From the IMG/VR virus record IMGVR_UViG_3300042922_001494, positions 1 to 39,826 of that record: 39,826 nucleotides of DNA; one strand, given 5' to 3'. The notes beneath the pieces were generated by a model. It made no database searches. It was not told where the DNA came from and saw nothing but the letters and a program-made list of their open reading frames with translations. Positions 1 to 7,775 of this stretch are shown one piece after another. The position numbers and the translations under genes are program-made. Within the stretch, counting starts at the first letter, position 1; every line of letters begins with the position of its first letter. Source of the DNA: a virus.

Positions 1-1581
1 ATGTATAGTAAATCATTAGATGATGTAGTTAAACAATTCAATACTACACCGTTTTTATTTATTGGATCTGGAATTACTAGAAGATATTATAACTTACCCG
101 ATTGGAAGAGTCTGCTAGAAATCTTTGCAATTCGCATCAGCAATGATCCTTACGCCTATTCTTCTTATGAAAGTAGTGCAAAGGCTATGAATTGCGAAGT
201 TGGTCTATACCCTCAAATAGCAGAACTTATTGAACATGATTATAATAAATTATGGTTCTCTAATCCTGAAATAAGAAATCTAGATGTATACTATTCAGAT
301 ATGGTAAAAAGTGGGGTATCTCCATTCAAGGCTGAAATAGCCATGTACATAAAACACAATTCAAACATAGTAGAATACCATAAATCTGAAATTAAAAAGC
401 TACACGAAATTTCTAAAAAAAGCATATCTGGAGTTATTACAACAAACTATGACCTCTTCTTAGAAGATACGTTAGATGAATTTCACGAATATGTGGGGCA
501 AGAAGAGTTGATTTTCTCAGCAATACAAGGAATTGCTGAAATTTATAAAATTCATGGCTCGATAAATAATCCAAATAGCATTATTATAAATAAGATTGAT
601 TATACTTTGTTTGATGAAAAAAGCCCTTACTTAGCTGCGAAACTCATGACTATCTTTATGGAATACCCTATTGTTTTTTTAGGTTACTCGTTAAATGACT
701 CAAACATTCAAAAGATTATTTATTCAATTGTTAATTGCCTCTCCAAAGAAAACCTTGAAAAACTTCAAGAGCGCTTTGTTTTTGTAGAGTATGATGAACA
801 TTTTAAGGATGTCGAAATTTCTCCTCATTCTATGGTCATAGGTGATAAGATTTTGTATATGACAAAAATTCGTTGCAGTGATTTTAGCCTAATATATGAT
901 GCTATCAGTAAGAAAAAGTCTGAAATCCCAGTAAAATTGCTTAGAAAATTTAAGCAAGAATTGTATACTTATACTCTGAGCAACTCTCCTACCACTAATA
1001 TAAAAGTTGCCAGTATAGATGATAAAAGGCTGGATGATGATGAATTAGTATTAGCCATAGGAAGAATGTCTGAATTTGGTCTAAAGGGGCTAAGCGGATT
1101 AAGTGGTAGCGAATGGTATCGTAATGTAATACTTAATGATTTAGACTTCAATCCGGATGAATTACTTAAATATGCGTTCCCCAAGTTAAGAAAACAAAAC
1201 TCTAATAATCTACCATTTTTTAAATTTTTATATTATGCTAGAGAAAAGCATTTAGACGTATTAGAACTGGCTGAACAGACTACTTTTGATAAGATTATTA
1301 GTGATAGCATAAGAAATCATCGAAATATATTAGGGTCATATACTTCAGTTAATGACATTTGGGAAAAAGAAAAGAATTTAAATAAAGCTACATATCTTAT
1401 TGCTCATTTAACACAGGAACAGATATGTGTAGACGATTTAGAAAAAATTCTGAACAAAATTTTTAGCAATAACAGAGATATTTTAGAAACAGAGACTCAA
1501 AACACTAAGACAAATATTCGTAGACTTATCAGAATATATGATTGTTTAAAATATAGGAATGTAGAAAAGTCCCTTGACTAA
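1..1581 (+). CDS. SIR2-like domain protein, candidate NAD-consuming phage-defence effector
   Basis: A 526-residue protein. The N-terminal ~260 residues carry the SIR2 signature in order: a GSGI nucleotide-binding loop (residues 22-25, normally GAG), TTNYD (147-151), KIHGS with the likely catalytic His185, and FLGYSLND (226-233). This arrangement is typical of the SIR2_2-like group found in bacterial defence proteins (DSR-type, ThsA, SIR2-HerA), which hydrolyse NAD+ rather than deacetylate proteins. Residues ~260-526 are helical-looking and unrecognised; in such proteins this half usually senses the phage. The gene is visibly more AT-rich than the adjacent late operon and points the opposite way, as expected of cargo ('moron') DNA at a prophage edge. 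Its promoter lies outside the window, so the start cannot be checked. The SIR2 fold is confident; the defence role is inference. Confidence 0.85.
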   Translation: MYSKSLDDVVKQFNTTPFLFIGSGITRRYYNLPDWKSLLEIFAIRISNDPYAYSSYESSAKAMNCEVGLYPQIAELIEHDYNKLWFSNPEIRNLDVYYSDMVKSGVSPFKAEIAMYIKHNSNIVEYHKSEIKKLHEISKKSISGVITTNYDLFLEDTLDEFHEYVGQEELIFSAIQGIAEIYKIHGSINNPNSIIINKIDYTLFDEKSPYLAAKLMTIFMEYPIVFLGYSLNDSNIQKIIYSIVNCLSKENLEKLQERFVFVEYDEHFKDVEISPHSMVIGDKILYMTKIRCSDFSLIYDAISKKKSEIPVKLLRKFKQELYTYTLSNSPTTNIKVASIDDKRLDDDELVLAIGRMSEFGLKGLSGLSGSEWYRNVILNDLDFNPDELLKYAFPKLRKQNSNNLPFFKFLYYAREKHLDVLELAEQTTFDKIISDSIRNHRNILGSYTSVNDIWEKEKNLNKATYLIAHLTQEQICVDDLEKILNKIFSNNRDILETETQNTKTNIRRLIRIYDCLKYRNVEKSLD

Positions 1582-1769
1582 AGCATTCGCAAAACGAACA
1601 CCGTACAAGAGACTTTCCCTTATCTGCATATTGCATTTTACCTTCGATTAATAAGCACTCATATACTGAACACCGTTATCTCCGGTACTTTATAGTATTC
1701 AATAATTCTCTAAAAGAATACAACATTTACAGTAATTTGTCTATAGCATTTTTTGCTTTTTTAATTGTT

Positions 1770-1809
1770 ATTAAAATGCTGCTGACCATAAAACCAGCAG
1801 CATTTTAAT
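1770..1809. terminator. Bidirectional intrinsic terminator
   Basis: A perfect 15-bp inverted repeat (ATTAAAATGCTGCTG at 1770-1784, its complement at 1795-1809) with a 10-nt loop. It lies between the convergent SIR2 gene and the lysin gene. The AT-rich stem base gives U-rich ends in both directions. The remaining 1582-1769 spacer holds no gene; it contains a GAACACCGT direct repeat 72 bp apart and a weak GTATTC/GAATAC inverted repeat. Confidence 0.85.
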
Positions 1810-1810
1810 G

Positions 1811-2647
1811 TCATAACCCAGGATACTGCAACGCCCCGTCCTGATCCGGAGTGAGTGTCACCGGCTCCGTTATCATCTTACCTTCAGCGTCTACCGCATA
1901 GATCTTTCCGGAATTCTCAACCAGCTGCGACTGACACATAACCCCGTCCGGTCCCAGGTAATACCATGCGCTGTTATACTGATACCAAGTATTTGTGACC
2001 ATGATACCTGCAGTGTTAAACCAGTACCACTTTCCATCAACTTGAACCCAGTCATTGCGGACCGGCAGACCGGTATCCCCATTGTAGTACATCCAACCAT
2101 CTGTTACCTGCACCCAGCCGGAGGATTTCTTGACCTCCATTCCCATTAATCCCGCCTTGAATGCTTCCCATGTATGGTCGGTGTGGTTATAAACGTAAGG
2201 GTTCGGACAGATCTTCCCTGTCACGTCATAATGCCGTATTACATGATCAATAGGTACGTTGTACTTTGCCATGAGCTCCTTGGTTAATTCAATGGCCGTT
2301 TGCACCGTTGCATCCTCGAAATACCAATCCCTGCTTGTATCTGCCTTACTTCCATTATTCCGGACACACATTTCAATTCCGATACTGTTCGCATTCCGGC
2401 ACTCAGGATGCGCATACTTCTTTGCTCCGCAGTGCCACGCTATATCTTTATCATCTACAGACTGCCATATAGATCCATCAAAATCAACGTAATAATGTGC
2501 ACTGGCGCTCCGATCGGCACCAGCGTACCACTTGCAGTTTGCCTCAGCTCCTCCGGTTGCCCCTACATAATGGATCACGATATACTTGATACGATCCACA
2601 GCGCCCTCATTATGGTTAAATGGTGTAAGTAATTTATTGATCTGCAT
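1811..2647 (-). CDS. Endolysin: N-acetylmuramoyl-L-alanine amidase with cell-wall-binding repeats
   Basis: 278 residues from the ATG at 2647, which has GGAGGAAG seven bases upstream; an in-frame TTG at 2662 overlaps that ribosome site and is unlikely. Residues ~10-165 form an Amidase_2 (T7 lysozyme/PGRP) domain: His26 in VIHY, His139 in IRHYD and Cys147 fit the three zinc ligands, and Lys145 in TGKICPNPY fits the catalytic lysine. Residues ~177-250 contain three to four aromatic/glycine-rich repeats (GWVQV..GWMYYN, DWVQVDGKWYWF, TWYQYNSAWYYL) of the choline-binding/CW_binding_1 type. It cleaves the lactoyl-amide bond of peptidoglycan once the holin opens the membrane. It is the last gene of the late operon and is separated from holin by a terminator and a palindrome. 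Confidence 0.93.
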   Translation of the reverse strand: MQINKLLTPFNHNEGAVDRIKYIVIHYVGATGGAEANCKWYAGADRSASAHYYVDFDGSIWQSVDDKDIAWHCGAKKYAHPECRNANSIGIEMCVRNNGSKADTSRDWYFEDATVQTAIELTKELMAKYNVPIDHVIRHYDVTGKICPNPYVYNHTDHTWEAFKAGLMGMEVKKSSGWVQVTDGWMYYNGDTGLPVRNDWVQVDGKWYWFNTAGIMVTNTWYQYNSAWYYLGPDGVMCQSQLVENSGKIYAVDAEGKMITEPVTLTPDQDGALQYPGL

Positions 2648-2665
2648 ATTATCTTCCTCCAATCG

Positions 2666-2693
2666 AAAAAGGACCCAGGATTATCCCAGGTCC
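2666..2693 (-). terminator. Intrinsic terminator between holin and endolysin
   Basis: On the minus strand a 10-bp stem (arms 2684-2693 and 2671-2680, two G.U pairs, 3-nt loop) is followed by five U (2666-2670). It lies just before the endolysin ribosome site, so it may attenuate lysin expression unless read-through occurs. Confidence 0.7.
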
Positions 2694-2711
2694 ATAAAGT
2701 TGTGACATTAC

Positions 2712-2735
2712 AACCGTTGCGACGGTCGCAACAGA
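2712..2735. repeat. 24-bp repeat copy A with palindromic core GTTGCGACGGTCGCAAC
   Basis: The core at 2716-2732 is a near-perfect 17-bp palindrome (8+1+8). With flanks AACC and AGA it is identical over 24 bp to the reverse complement of copy B at 18971-18994. It abuts the holin stop codon and precedes the 2666-2693 terminator. It could be a protein-binding site or an RNA hairpin; the function is unknown. Confidence 0.85.
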
Positions 2736-3203
2736 TTATTCAATATTTTCTGTCTTTGCATTAAGTAACTTTTCCGTCACAGCAAGCCCCTTGATCAAAA
2801 ATACCGGCACGCTATATCCACATTCAACAAGGTTTTCTAAGATACTTCTAATTTCATTTACCAACAGACATGCCAGGGTAAACCAGCCCAAGAGCAACAT
2901 AAATTCAAGGTTAATTTCAAGTATGTCCCTGCCTAAATTTATGAGAAGATCCGGAAGTAAAAAAGCTACCAGGATAATCACCCAATAGCCAATTTTTTTT
3001 AGAATTCCTTTTAATCCTGTTTTGCTGCTTTCCTGGCCTAATTTTCTCGCCTTGTACCAGCCGGTTCCCCAATCAAGTACATTGCAAAGCAGAAAGCCAG
3101 CAAATACATACCAATATACTCCAAACAAAGCCGTCAAAATTGTTACTATCATGCCAACTACGGCATTGTATTTATCAACAAATTTCACTCTCATTTTCCT
3201 CAC
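2736..3203 (-). CDS. Phage holin (toxin secretion/lysis holin family)
   Basis: About 155 residues, small and hydrophobic, with two to four predicted membrane segments (AVVGMIVTILTALFGVYWYVFAG region, YWVIILVAFLLPDLLI, FMLLLGWFTLACLL) and the 'NVLDWGTGWYKARK' sequence typical of the Phage_holin_4 family (Bacillus XhlB/TcdE relatives). It makes the membrane lesion that lets the amidase reach peptidoglycan. The longest frame starts with GTG at 3203; an ATG at 3194 (GTGAGG just upstream) would give 152 residues and is about equally likely. The gene overlaps the end of the XkdX-like gene by a few bases, so the two are probably coupled. Confidence 0.9.
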   Translation of the reverse strand: MRKMRVKFVDKYNAVVGMIVTILTALFGVYWYVFAGFLLCNVLDWGTGWYKARKLGQESSKTGLKGILKKIGYWVIILVAFLLPDLLINLGRDILEINLEFMLLLGWFTLACLLVNEIRSILENLVECGYSVPVFLIKGLAVTEKLLNAKTENIE

Positions 3204-3340
3204 TCTTTCTCATATTCTTTTCCGGTGATCTCCTGGTACTCCGCTGCCGTAATCCAGCGGCTCACTGCGTCCTGCACCCAGTTAAGTGGCCAGTCTTGAG
3301 TTTCATAAAATCGCTTTACCTTTTCATAGTTTTTGCTCAT
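3200..3340 (-). CDS. XkdX-family small phage protein
   Basis: A 46-residue reading frame (starts MSKNYEKVKRFYE, ends TGKEYEKE) with a GAGGAGG ribosome site upstream. The pattern 'K.YY/FYE...W....V..AV..W.ITA.EY..ITG..Y' is the hallmark of the XkdX family (Pfam Phage_XkdX). These proteins are nearly always encoded between the tail fibre and the holin in PBSX-like phages; the function is not established. It is short enough to be missed by many gene finders. Confidence 0.85.
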   Translation of the reverse strand: MSKNYEKVKRFYETQDWPLNWVQDAVSRWITAAEYQEITGKEYEKE

Positions 3341-3343
3341 GAT

Positions 3344-3793
3344 CTATACCTCCTCTTTAATGGACATCATCTGCAGGTATGCTACCTGAGCAGTTAAGCC
3401 GTTGATCTGCTGTTCCTGCTCTCTTACCTTGTCCTGAATGTTTGGTGTCCTGTACTCGGCAATGAGGACCGCGTCCATGATCTCCTTGTTTATGTATTTA
3501 GGGTTGCCCTCTTCATCCTTGTCTTGTACCTGCTCTATTCTGACTGGGAATGAAGGGTTAAAAATTGGCAACCCCGTATATACGTAATTGCCCTGTCTCC
3601 ATTCTTCCACTCCGTCTGCATTGTATTTTATAACAGTGGAGTTTTGGGTAAGATTTTTATGTATTTCCTCAATTTTATTTGTTCCTATGATTATTGCAAC
3701 TTTAGCAGTTTGGCTGTCTAAATTATTAAGGCCGCAGCTACCATTTGCAATGTTATATGTTATATCTCCTACTTTGATTGTTTCATTTTTCAT
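3344..3793 (-). CDS. Tail-fibre-associated protein of unknown function
   Basis: 149 residues with a strong AAGGAGGAAAAC ribosome site before ATG 3793. The N-terminal ~100 residues look beta-rich (KVGDITYNIANGS.., TAKVAIIIGTN). The C-terminus (DKVREQEQQINGLTAQVAYLQM) is a short heptad coiled coil suited to trimer formation. Its position between the tail fibre and the XkdX-like gene suggests a fibre component or fibre chaperone. I do not recognise a family. Confidence 0.7.
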   Translation of the reverse strand: MKNETIKVGDITYNIANGSCGLNNLDSQTAKVAIIIGTNKIEEIHKNLTQNSTVIKYNADGVEEWRQGNYVYTGLPIFNPSFPVRIEQVQDKDEEGNPKYINKEIMDAVLIAEYRTPNIQDKVREQEQQINGLTAQVAYLQMMSIKEEV

Positions 3794-3803
3794 GTTTTCC
3801 TCC

Positions 3804-5399
3804 TTATGAGTTTGTTATATAAGAACCTCCAAATATAAGGTTATTACCAGTGCCAATATTAATTGATGGGTTAAATATAAATGTACCTGAATTAGTAACA
3901 TAGCAGTGTTTTGTGCTTGCTTTATCACTACAACTGGCAACCATAATAGGTATTGCACATTGTGGTATACCACTAACAGCATAATTCTGATTTGCTGTTA
4001 ACTGTGTGGTAATTGTGACACTAAAGCCAAGAGTTACTTCTGCAACGCCTTTTGAATTTCCATTACGATAATAACCACCCTGTATTGTTCCCCAAGTGCA
4101 TGATAAACCAGATGTAATTAAGTCTGATATCTGAGTCCCATTATCATATGTAAACATTCCGCCAGAGTCGTGAGTTCTTAGTGTATTCGCCGCGGGTTGT
4201 GTACCAGTGGTAGTTATAACTGCACCATATGAACTATATAACCCGTAAGTGTTACCAGTGCATGTTGCCCAATTATTTGATACTCCATGACTGTTATAAG
4301 CAAAAAGAGCAACAGTCCGATATGACACTTGACAATTCCATACACTAAATATACATCTATAAAGTGTTATTCCGTATTTTCCAGACGATAACGCATTTCC
4401 AGTGATTTTTATAAACTGTAGACTAATACTAGCGCAGTTATTCACATTTATACCAACATCTGATGTGGTCATTATACTAAACCCACCAATAGCCATTGAA
4501 CATGTGTTACAAAATGTATATATGCTATTAATCTTGCAGTTATCAGATAGTACAGTCTCCGTACTGCTAAGCAGGTGAAAAATACCATTACCAAAGCCCC
4601 TTATCATTATATCCTCTGGATATGTTCCATCACTTACGGTTATTATTACTGTATATCCACCCAAGTCCTTTGGTATGCTATTAATAGCATGTTGTATAGT
4701 CCTATATGGTTTGGCAGATGTCCCGTCACCAGTTGTATCTGATCCGGTTGTGGACACATAAGTATTAACATCCCCCGTAAGAGGTCTTATGCTCTTCATG
4801 AATGTCAGCACTTTCCCGAAAAACCGCTTAACACTCTCCCCTGCAGCCGGGATCGGATACTTATCCTCTACAGTATCCAGAGTTTCAATAACGGTTTCTG
4901 AGATATTTCCGCCAGAGATATCCACTCTTTCCAGTACATCCTGAATCGTAGCTGTCCCTGAAGGATTCACGGTGATATTAAGCTCAGCGGCATCCTGAAC
5001 CACATTCTGAATATTATAGATGTAAGAGGTAGACGCCACCCCATTATATTGTGGCATCTCATCCGGGATCTCTGCTGTTACAATACAAAAAAGGATCTCT
5101 TCGGTCCCGTCCACGGCGTATAAGCCAATGTTGTGTATGTAATAGGTTGATTCTATTGTTTCATTACTGAAAAGAGCCCTGGTCTGGATCATCGTGTCAT
5201 TATATACAGTCGTAGCTGGATCAGACGCTGCCTGCTTAATTCCCTGCAGATCCGTGAGCAATTTAAAATCTGTGCCTGTTGGGTATATATGATTTGATGT
5301 TTTTGCCTTTATGATGTGCAGCTGAATCTCTCCGGCCAGAGCCCGGGCAATCAAATTCTCGCCAGCTGCTGTCAAGATTGCTTTATTATACTGTCCCAT
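3804..5399 (-). CDS. Tail fibre / receptor-binding protein with beta-helix C-terminus
   Basis: 531 residues. Residues 1-~150 begin MGQYNKAILTAAGENLIARA, the phage tail-collar fibre N-terminal domain (DUF3751/Phage_tail_fib type) that attaches to the baseplate. Around residues ~205-235 the 'TYVSTTGSDTTGDGTSAKPYRTIQHAI' type sequence starts a right-handed parallel beta-helix (pectate-lyase-like) running to about residue 430, followed by a beta-rich end. It is expected to bind the cell-surface receptor and set host range. The DNA for the distal half (about 3810-4750) looks more AT-rich than the proximal half, consistent with mosaic exchange of the receptor-binding tip. The start is ATG 5399 after AAGGAGG. 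Confidence 0.88.
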   Translation of the reverse strand: MGQYNKAILTAAGENLIARALAGEIQLHIIKAKTSNHIYPTGTDFKLLTDLQGIKQAASDPATTVYNDTMIQTRALFSNETIESTYYIHNIGLYAVDGTEEILFCIVTAEIPDEMPQYNGVASTSYIYNIQNVVQDAAELNITVNPSGTATIQDVLERVDISGGNISETVIETLDTVEDKYPIPAAGESVKRFFGKVLTFMKSIRPLTGDVNTYVSTTGSDTTGDGTSAKPYRTIQHAINSIPKDLGGYTVIITVSDGTYPEDIMIRGFGNGIFHLLSSTETVLSDNCKINSIYTFCNTCSMAIGGFSIMTTSDVGINVNNCASISLQFIKITGNALSSGKYGITLYRCIFSVWNCQVSYRTVALFAYNSHGVSNNWATCTGNTYGLYSSYGAVITTTGTQPAANTLRTHDSGGMFTYDNGTQISDLITSGLSCTWGTIQGGYYRNGNSKGVAEVTLGFSVTITTQLTANQNYAVSGIPQCAIPIMVASCSDKASTKHCYVTNSGTFIFNPSINIGTGNNLIFGGSYITNS

Positions 5400-5408
5400 A
5401 AAACCTCC

Positions 5409-5930
5409 TTATATTGTCATTATCTTTGTGCTGCTCAGTGTCGCTCCTGCAGAGAAGACTCCTTTCGTATTCTTAGTATTTACTTGGCTAGCTATGATCT
5501 GCATGTGCGCTGGAAGAATGTCCCACAGCAGATCATAGAGTAAATTAACCGCTCCGTACCGGTCTGAGGTGATCTTAATTGTAATCAGACTGTGTTTTCC
5601 ATCAACAGAAACCTCAAACCCCTGGGATCCGTAAAGCTCTGTCAACCGATCTTTTAGAAAACCAATCGTAAAAGGAACAACAGTATTATATCTTTGCATG
5701 ATCCGGCTTCTTCGGTACTCCAGGTTTTCTCCTTGATAAGCAATTCCAAAGCGTTTTTCATAAAGCAGAATAGTGGCTTCATCAGCAGTCTGGATATAAC
5801 AGTTATTTCTTATAGATCGTATACTGTTTTCCGCTTCTTCCAGTTCTGCTTCCTCTGAATTCATTAACTCATTGAATTCTATTACATTCTGAAACCACTC
5901 AGGAAGAAGTACTTTTAAATCAACCGCCAT
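5409..5930 (-). CDS. Baseplate/tail protein, DUF2313 (YmfQ/XkdT-neighbour) family
   Basis: 173 residues. The N-terminal 'LLPEWFQNVIEFNELMNSEEAELEEAE', the central 'EKRFGI..Q....YRRSRIMQRYN' and the C-terminal 'DILPAHM' match the DUF2313 tail protein family, which follows gpJ in Mu- and PBSX-like phages and probably links baseplate to fibre. The ATG at 5930 overlaps the end of gene J by 11 bp, so translation is coupled. The order J - DUF2313 - fibre is the usual one. Confidence 0.85.
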   Translation of the reverse strand: MAVDLKVLLPEWFQNVIEFNELMNSEEAELEEAENSIRSIRNNCYIQTADEATILLYEKRFGIAYQGENLEYRRSRIMQRYNTVVPFTIGFLKDRLTELYGSQGFEVSVDGKHSLITIKITSDRYGAVNLLYDLLWDILPAHMQIIASQVNTKNTKGVFSAGATLSSTKIMTI

Positions 5931-7068
5931 TTATCGTCACCGTCCCCAACACTGGCACTTGTTGCAGAGATGCGTTTTCTATGCAAGCCACATCAGATGC
6001 AGACCCATTGATTGTTACATCAGTAACATTTACGATCTCGGAAATATCAAGGATCGAATATATAATCCTGGATACATATACTGTCACGGCATATTCTATT
6101 TTCTGGCTTTTCAGCATTGCTCCCCAAGACTGCCGAACGGTTTCAAGATAAGATTCTATTTTTTCGTCTATTTGACTTTTATAAGTAGTTTCTCCGTTCT
6201 GCACAGAAGCAATGAACTGGACAGTAAGCGATATATTAAGGATCAATTCTGTCCCGGTTCCGATTGTAACCACTGCTCCGATCGGTGCCATTCCGTAACC
6301 ATTGGCAGAAGGTTCTGTTTCACCGTTTTCTGGTGGGCAAATGGTATTCTGTACGGTATTAATCAATTCACTTCCTGCAGGGTTTAATTTACCATTTAAA
6401 ATACTGCAAAGTACCGTTCCACCTCCCTGCCATGCAGGATAGATCTGTATCGCGCCTACACCCTCAATAGCAAGGGTGGCATTACGATAAGATGCAAGAT
6501 TTCCGCCAAAAGAAGCAACGTCAAAGGTCGCAAGATACCGCGCTCTCAATGAATCATCGGTTTCCTCTTCGGTTCCTGCAGAAAGAAGTTCTGTAAGTTC
6601 CGCAGAAGTCAGCCCGGTTACGTAATCTATGGCTATGAGCTGGCCGGTGTAATTGTTTCCAATTTCTCCTGCTGTTTCACATCTCATTTTATATGTATAC
6701 CCGGCTTCTGTCTGAGCAATAAACTCCATTATGCGGTATGTCAGATAGCCGCCTCCAGTAAGGGCTGAAAAGCGAGATCCAACGGAAACCGCCCTGTTAA
6801 ATATACCTTTCTTTACTGCGTAAGTAGCAGGCTTTCTATCAACTCCCCGCTCTGCCACCAGCATATTAAGGAAATCACCTCCTGCGGTTTCGGCGTAAGC
6901 ATTCTTCTGCACGGAGTTCAGGTCAAGATACAACCCTTCCAGATACCAGCTTTCAGGACCCAACGCGGTTTGAATCATGGATCCCTGTCTTTTATCAATA
7001 GTATCTGGTACGCGGTTTAACTGCTCCGCCAGTATGTTCGTATACGTTTTATTACTAAAATTGATCAA
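5920..7068 (-). CDS. Baseplate J-like protein (baseplate wedge)
   Basis: 382 residues. 'DKRQGSMIQTALGP', 'ERGVDRKPATYAVKKG', 'GTEEETDDSLRARYLATFDVASFGGNLASYRNATLAIEGVGAIQIYP' (read in parts) are diagnostic of the Baseplate_J family (PBSX XkdT, P2 gpJ), which forms the wedges of a contractile tail baseplate. The start is TTG 7068, overlapping the previous stop as TTGA, with GGAGGTGGAGG directly upstream. A non-AUG start with such a strong ribosome site is common in this element. Confidence 0.93.
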   Translation of the reverse strand: MINFSNKTYTNILAEQLNRVPDTIDKRQGSMIQTALGPESWYLEGLYLDLNSVQKNAYAETAGGDFLNMLVAERGVDRKPATYAVKKGIFNRAVSVGSRFSALTGGGYLTYRIMEFIAQTEAGYTYKMRCETAGEIGNNYTGQLIAIDYVTGLTSAELTELLSAGTEEETDDSLRARYLATFDVASFGGNLASYRNATLAIEGVGAIQIYPAWQGGGTVLCSILNGKLNPAGSELINTVQNTICPPENGETEPSANGYGMAPIGAVVTIGTGTELILNISLTVQFIASVQNGETTYKSQIDEKIESYLETVRQSWGAMLKSQKIEYAVTVYVSRIIYSILDISEIVNVTDVTINGSASDVACIENASLQQVPVLGTVTINGG

Positions 7069-7463
7069 ACCTCCACCTCCCCTGAAACCATTCCGAATAC
7101 GGTCTTTATGTCAAAGGTGCATTTCATGGATCCTAACGCTGTCTCAAAGACAAAGTTATCAACTGACAGGAACCGGGAATCTATGGAGAACGCTTCTCGA
7201 ATCCGTCTTTTTAACATGCTTGCCACGTACTCCGGTGGTTTTCCGACTAATTTTTTTAACTCTCTGCCAAAATTTGATGAATAGATCTGATTCTGATATC
7301 TTTCAGTATCCAGTATTATTTCTGCCGCCTGTTTCAATGCCTCCAGGCCGCCGCCTACTTTCTTGATGGTACCAGTACTTTTATCCACCAAGTATGTATC
7401 CGTCGCATACTCCACGGTATTCTCTCCATAATTTGTATTTACAGATTCCGGAAGAGTTGACAT
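7065..7463 (-). CDS. Baseplate wedge protein, DUF2634 (XkdS) family
   Basis: 132 residues. 'GGLEALKQAAEIILDTERYQNQIYSSNFGREL' and a beta-rich C-terminus fit DUF2634/XkdS, the gp25/lysozyme-like wedge subunit found next to gene J. It overlaps J by 4 bp and is preceded by the DUF2577 gene, the conserved order in PBSX-like phages. It is expected to bind sheath or hub in the assembled baseplate. Confidence 0.85.
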   Translation of the reverse strand: MSTLPESVNTNYGENTVEYATDTYLVDKSTGTIKKVGGGLEALKQAAEIILDTERYQNQIYSSNFGRELKKLVGKPPEYVASMLKRRIREAFSIDSRFLSVDNFVFETALGSMKCTFDIKTVFGMVSGEVEV

Positions 7464-7471
7464 ATTATCAC

Positions 7472-7765
7472 CTACACTTTCGCCATTACGATATAGTTCT
7501 GCCCTGAATTTGCTTTTAGATAGAGGACTTTGTCTCCGGCTTTCAATCCTGGATTCAAGACTACAGTCTCTCCCTGAATGGTGACAGCCCTGTATCGTAC
7601 ATTGTCTGTCAGTACCGCCACTGGCTCTTTAACGGTCAGCTGCGTAGCCTGTATTTTTATTGTCAGGGGGGAGGCAGAAACCACAGTAGCATAGCCGGTG
7701 TCCAGTAGATCCATAGCCCTTACCGTATCAATGACAATTGATTTAATCGTCTCTATTAATTCCAT
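7472..7765 (-). CDS. DUF2577 family baseplate protein (XkdR-like)
   Basis: 97 residues. The N-terminal 'LIETIKSIVIDTVRAMDLLDTGYATVVSASPLTIKI' and the OB-fold-like strands ending 'GLKAGDKVLYLKANSGQNYIVMAKV' match DUF2577 (XkdR). It lies between the XkdQ-like hub protein and DUF2634, as in PBSX. The ribosome site AAGGAGG precedes ATG 7765. It probably forms part of the baseplate spike or hub; no enzymatic residues are seen. Confidence 0.85.
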   Translation of the reverse strand: MELIETIKSIVIDTVRAMDLLDTGYATVVSASPLTIKIQATQLTVKEPVAVLTDNVRYRAVTIQGETVVLNPGLKAGDKVLYLKANSGQNYIVMAKV

Positions 7766-7775
7766 TTCAGCCTCC

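Noticed and set aside
1596-1676. GAACACCGT direct repeat (1596-1604 and 1668-1676) as a possible att core
   Set aside because: Only 9 bp, both copies on the same side of the element, and none found by eye near int.
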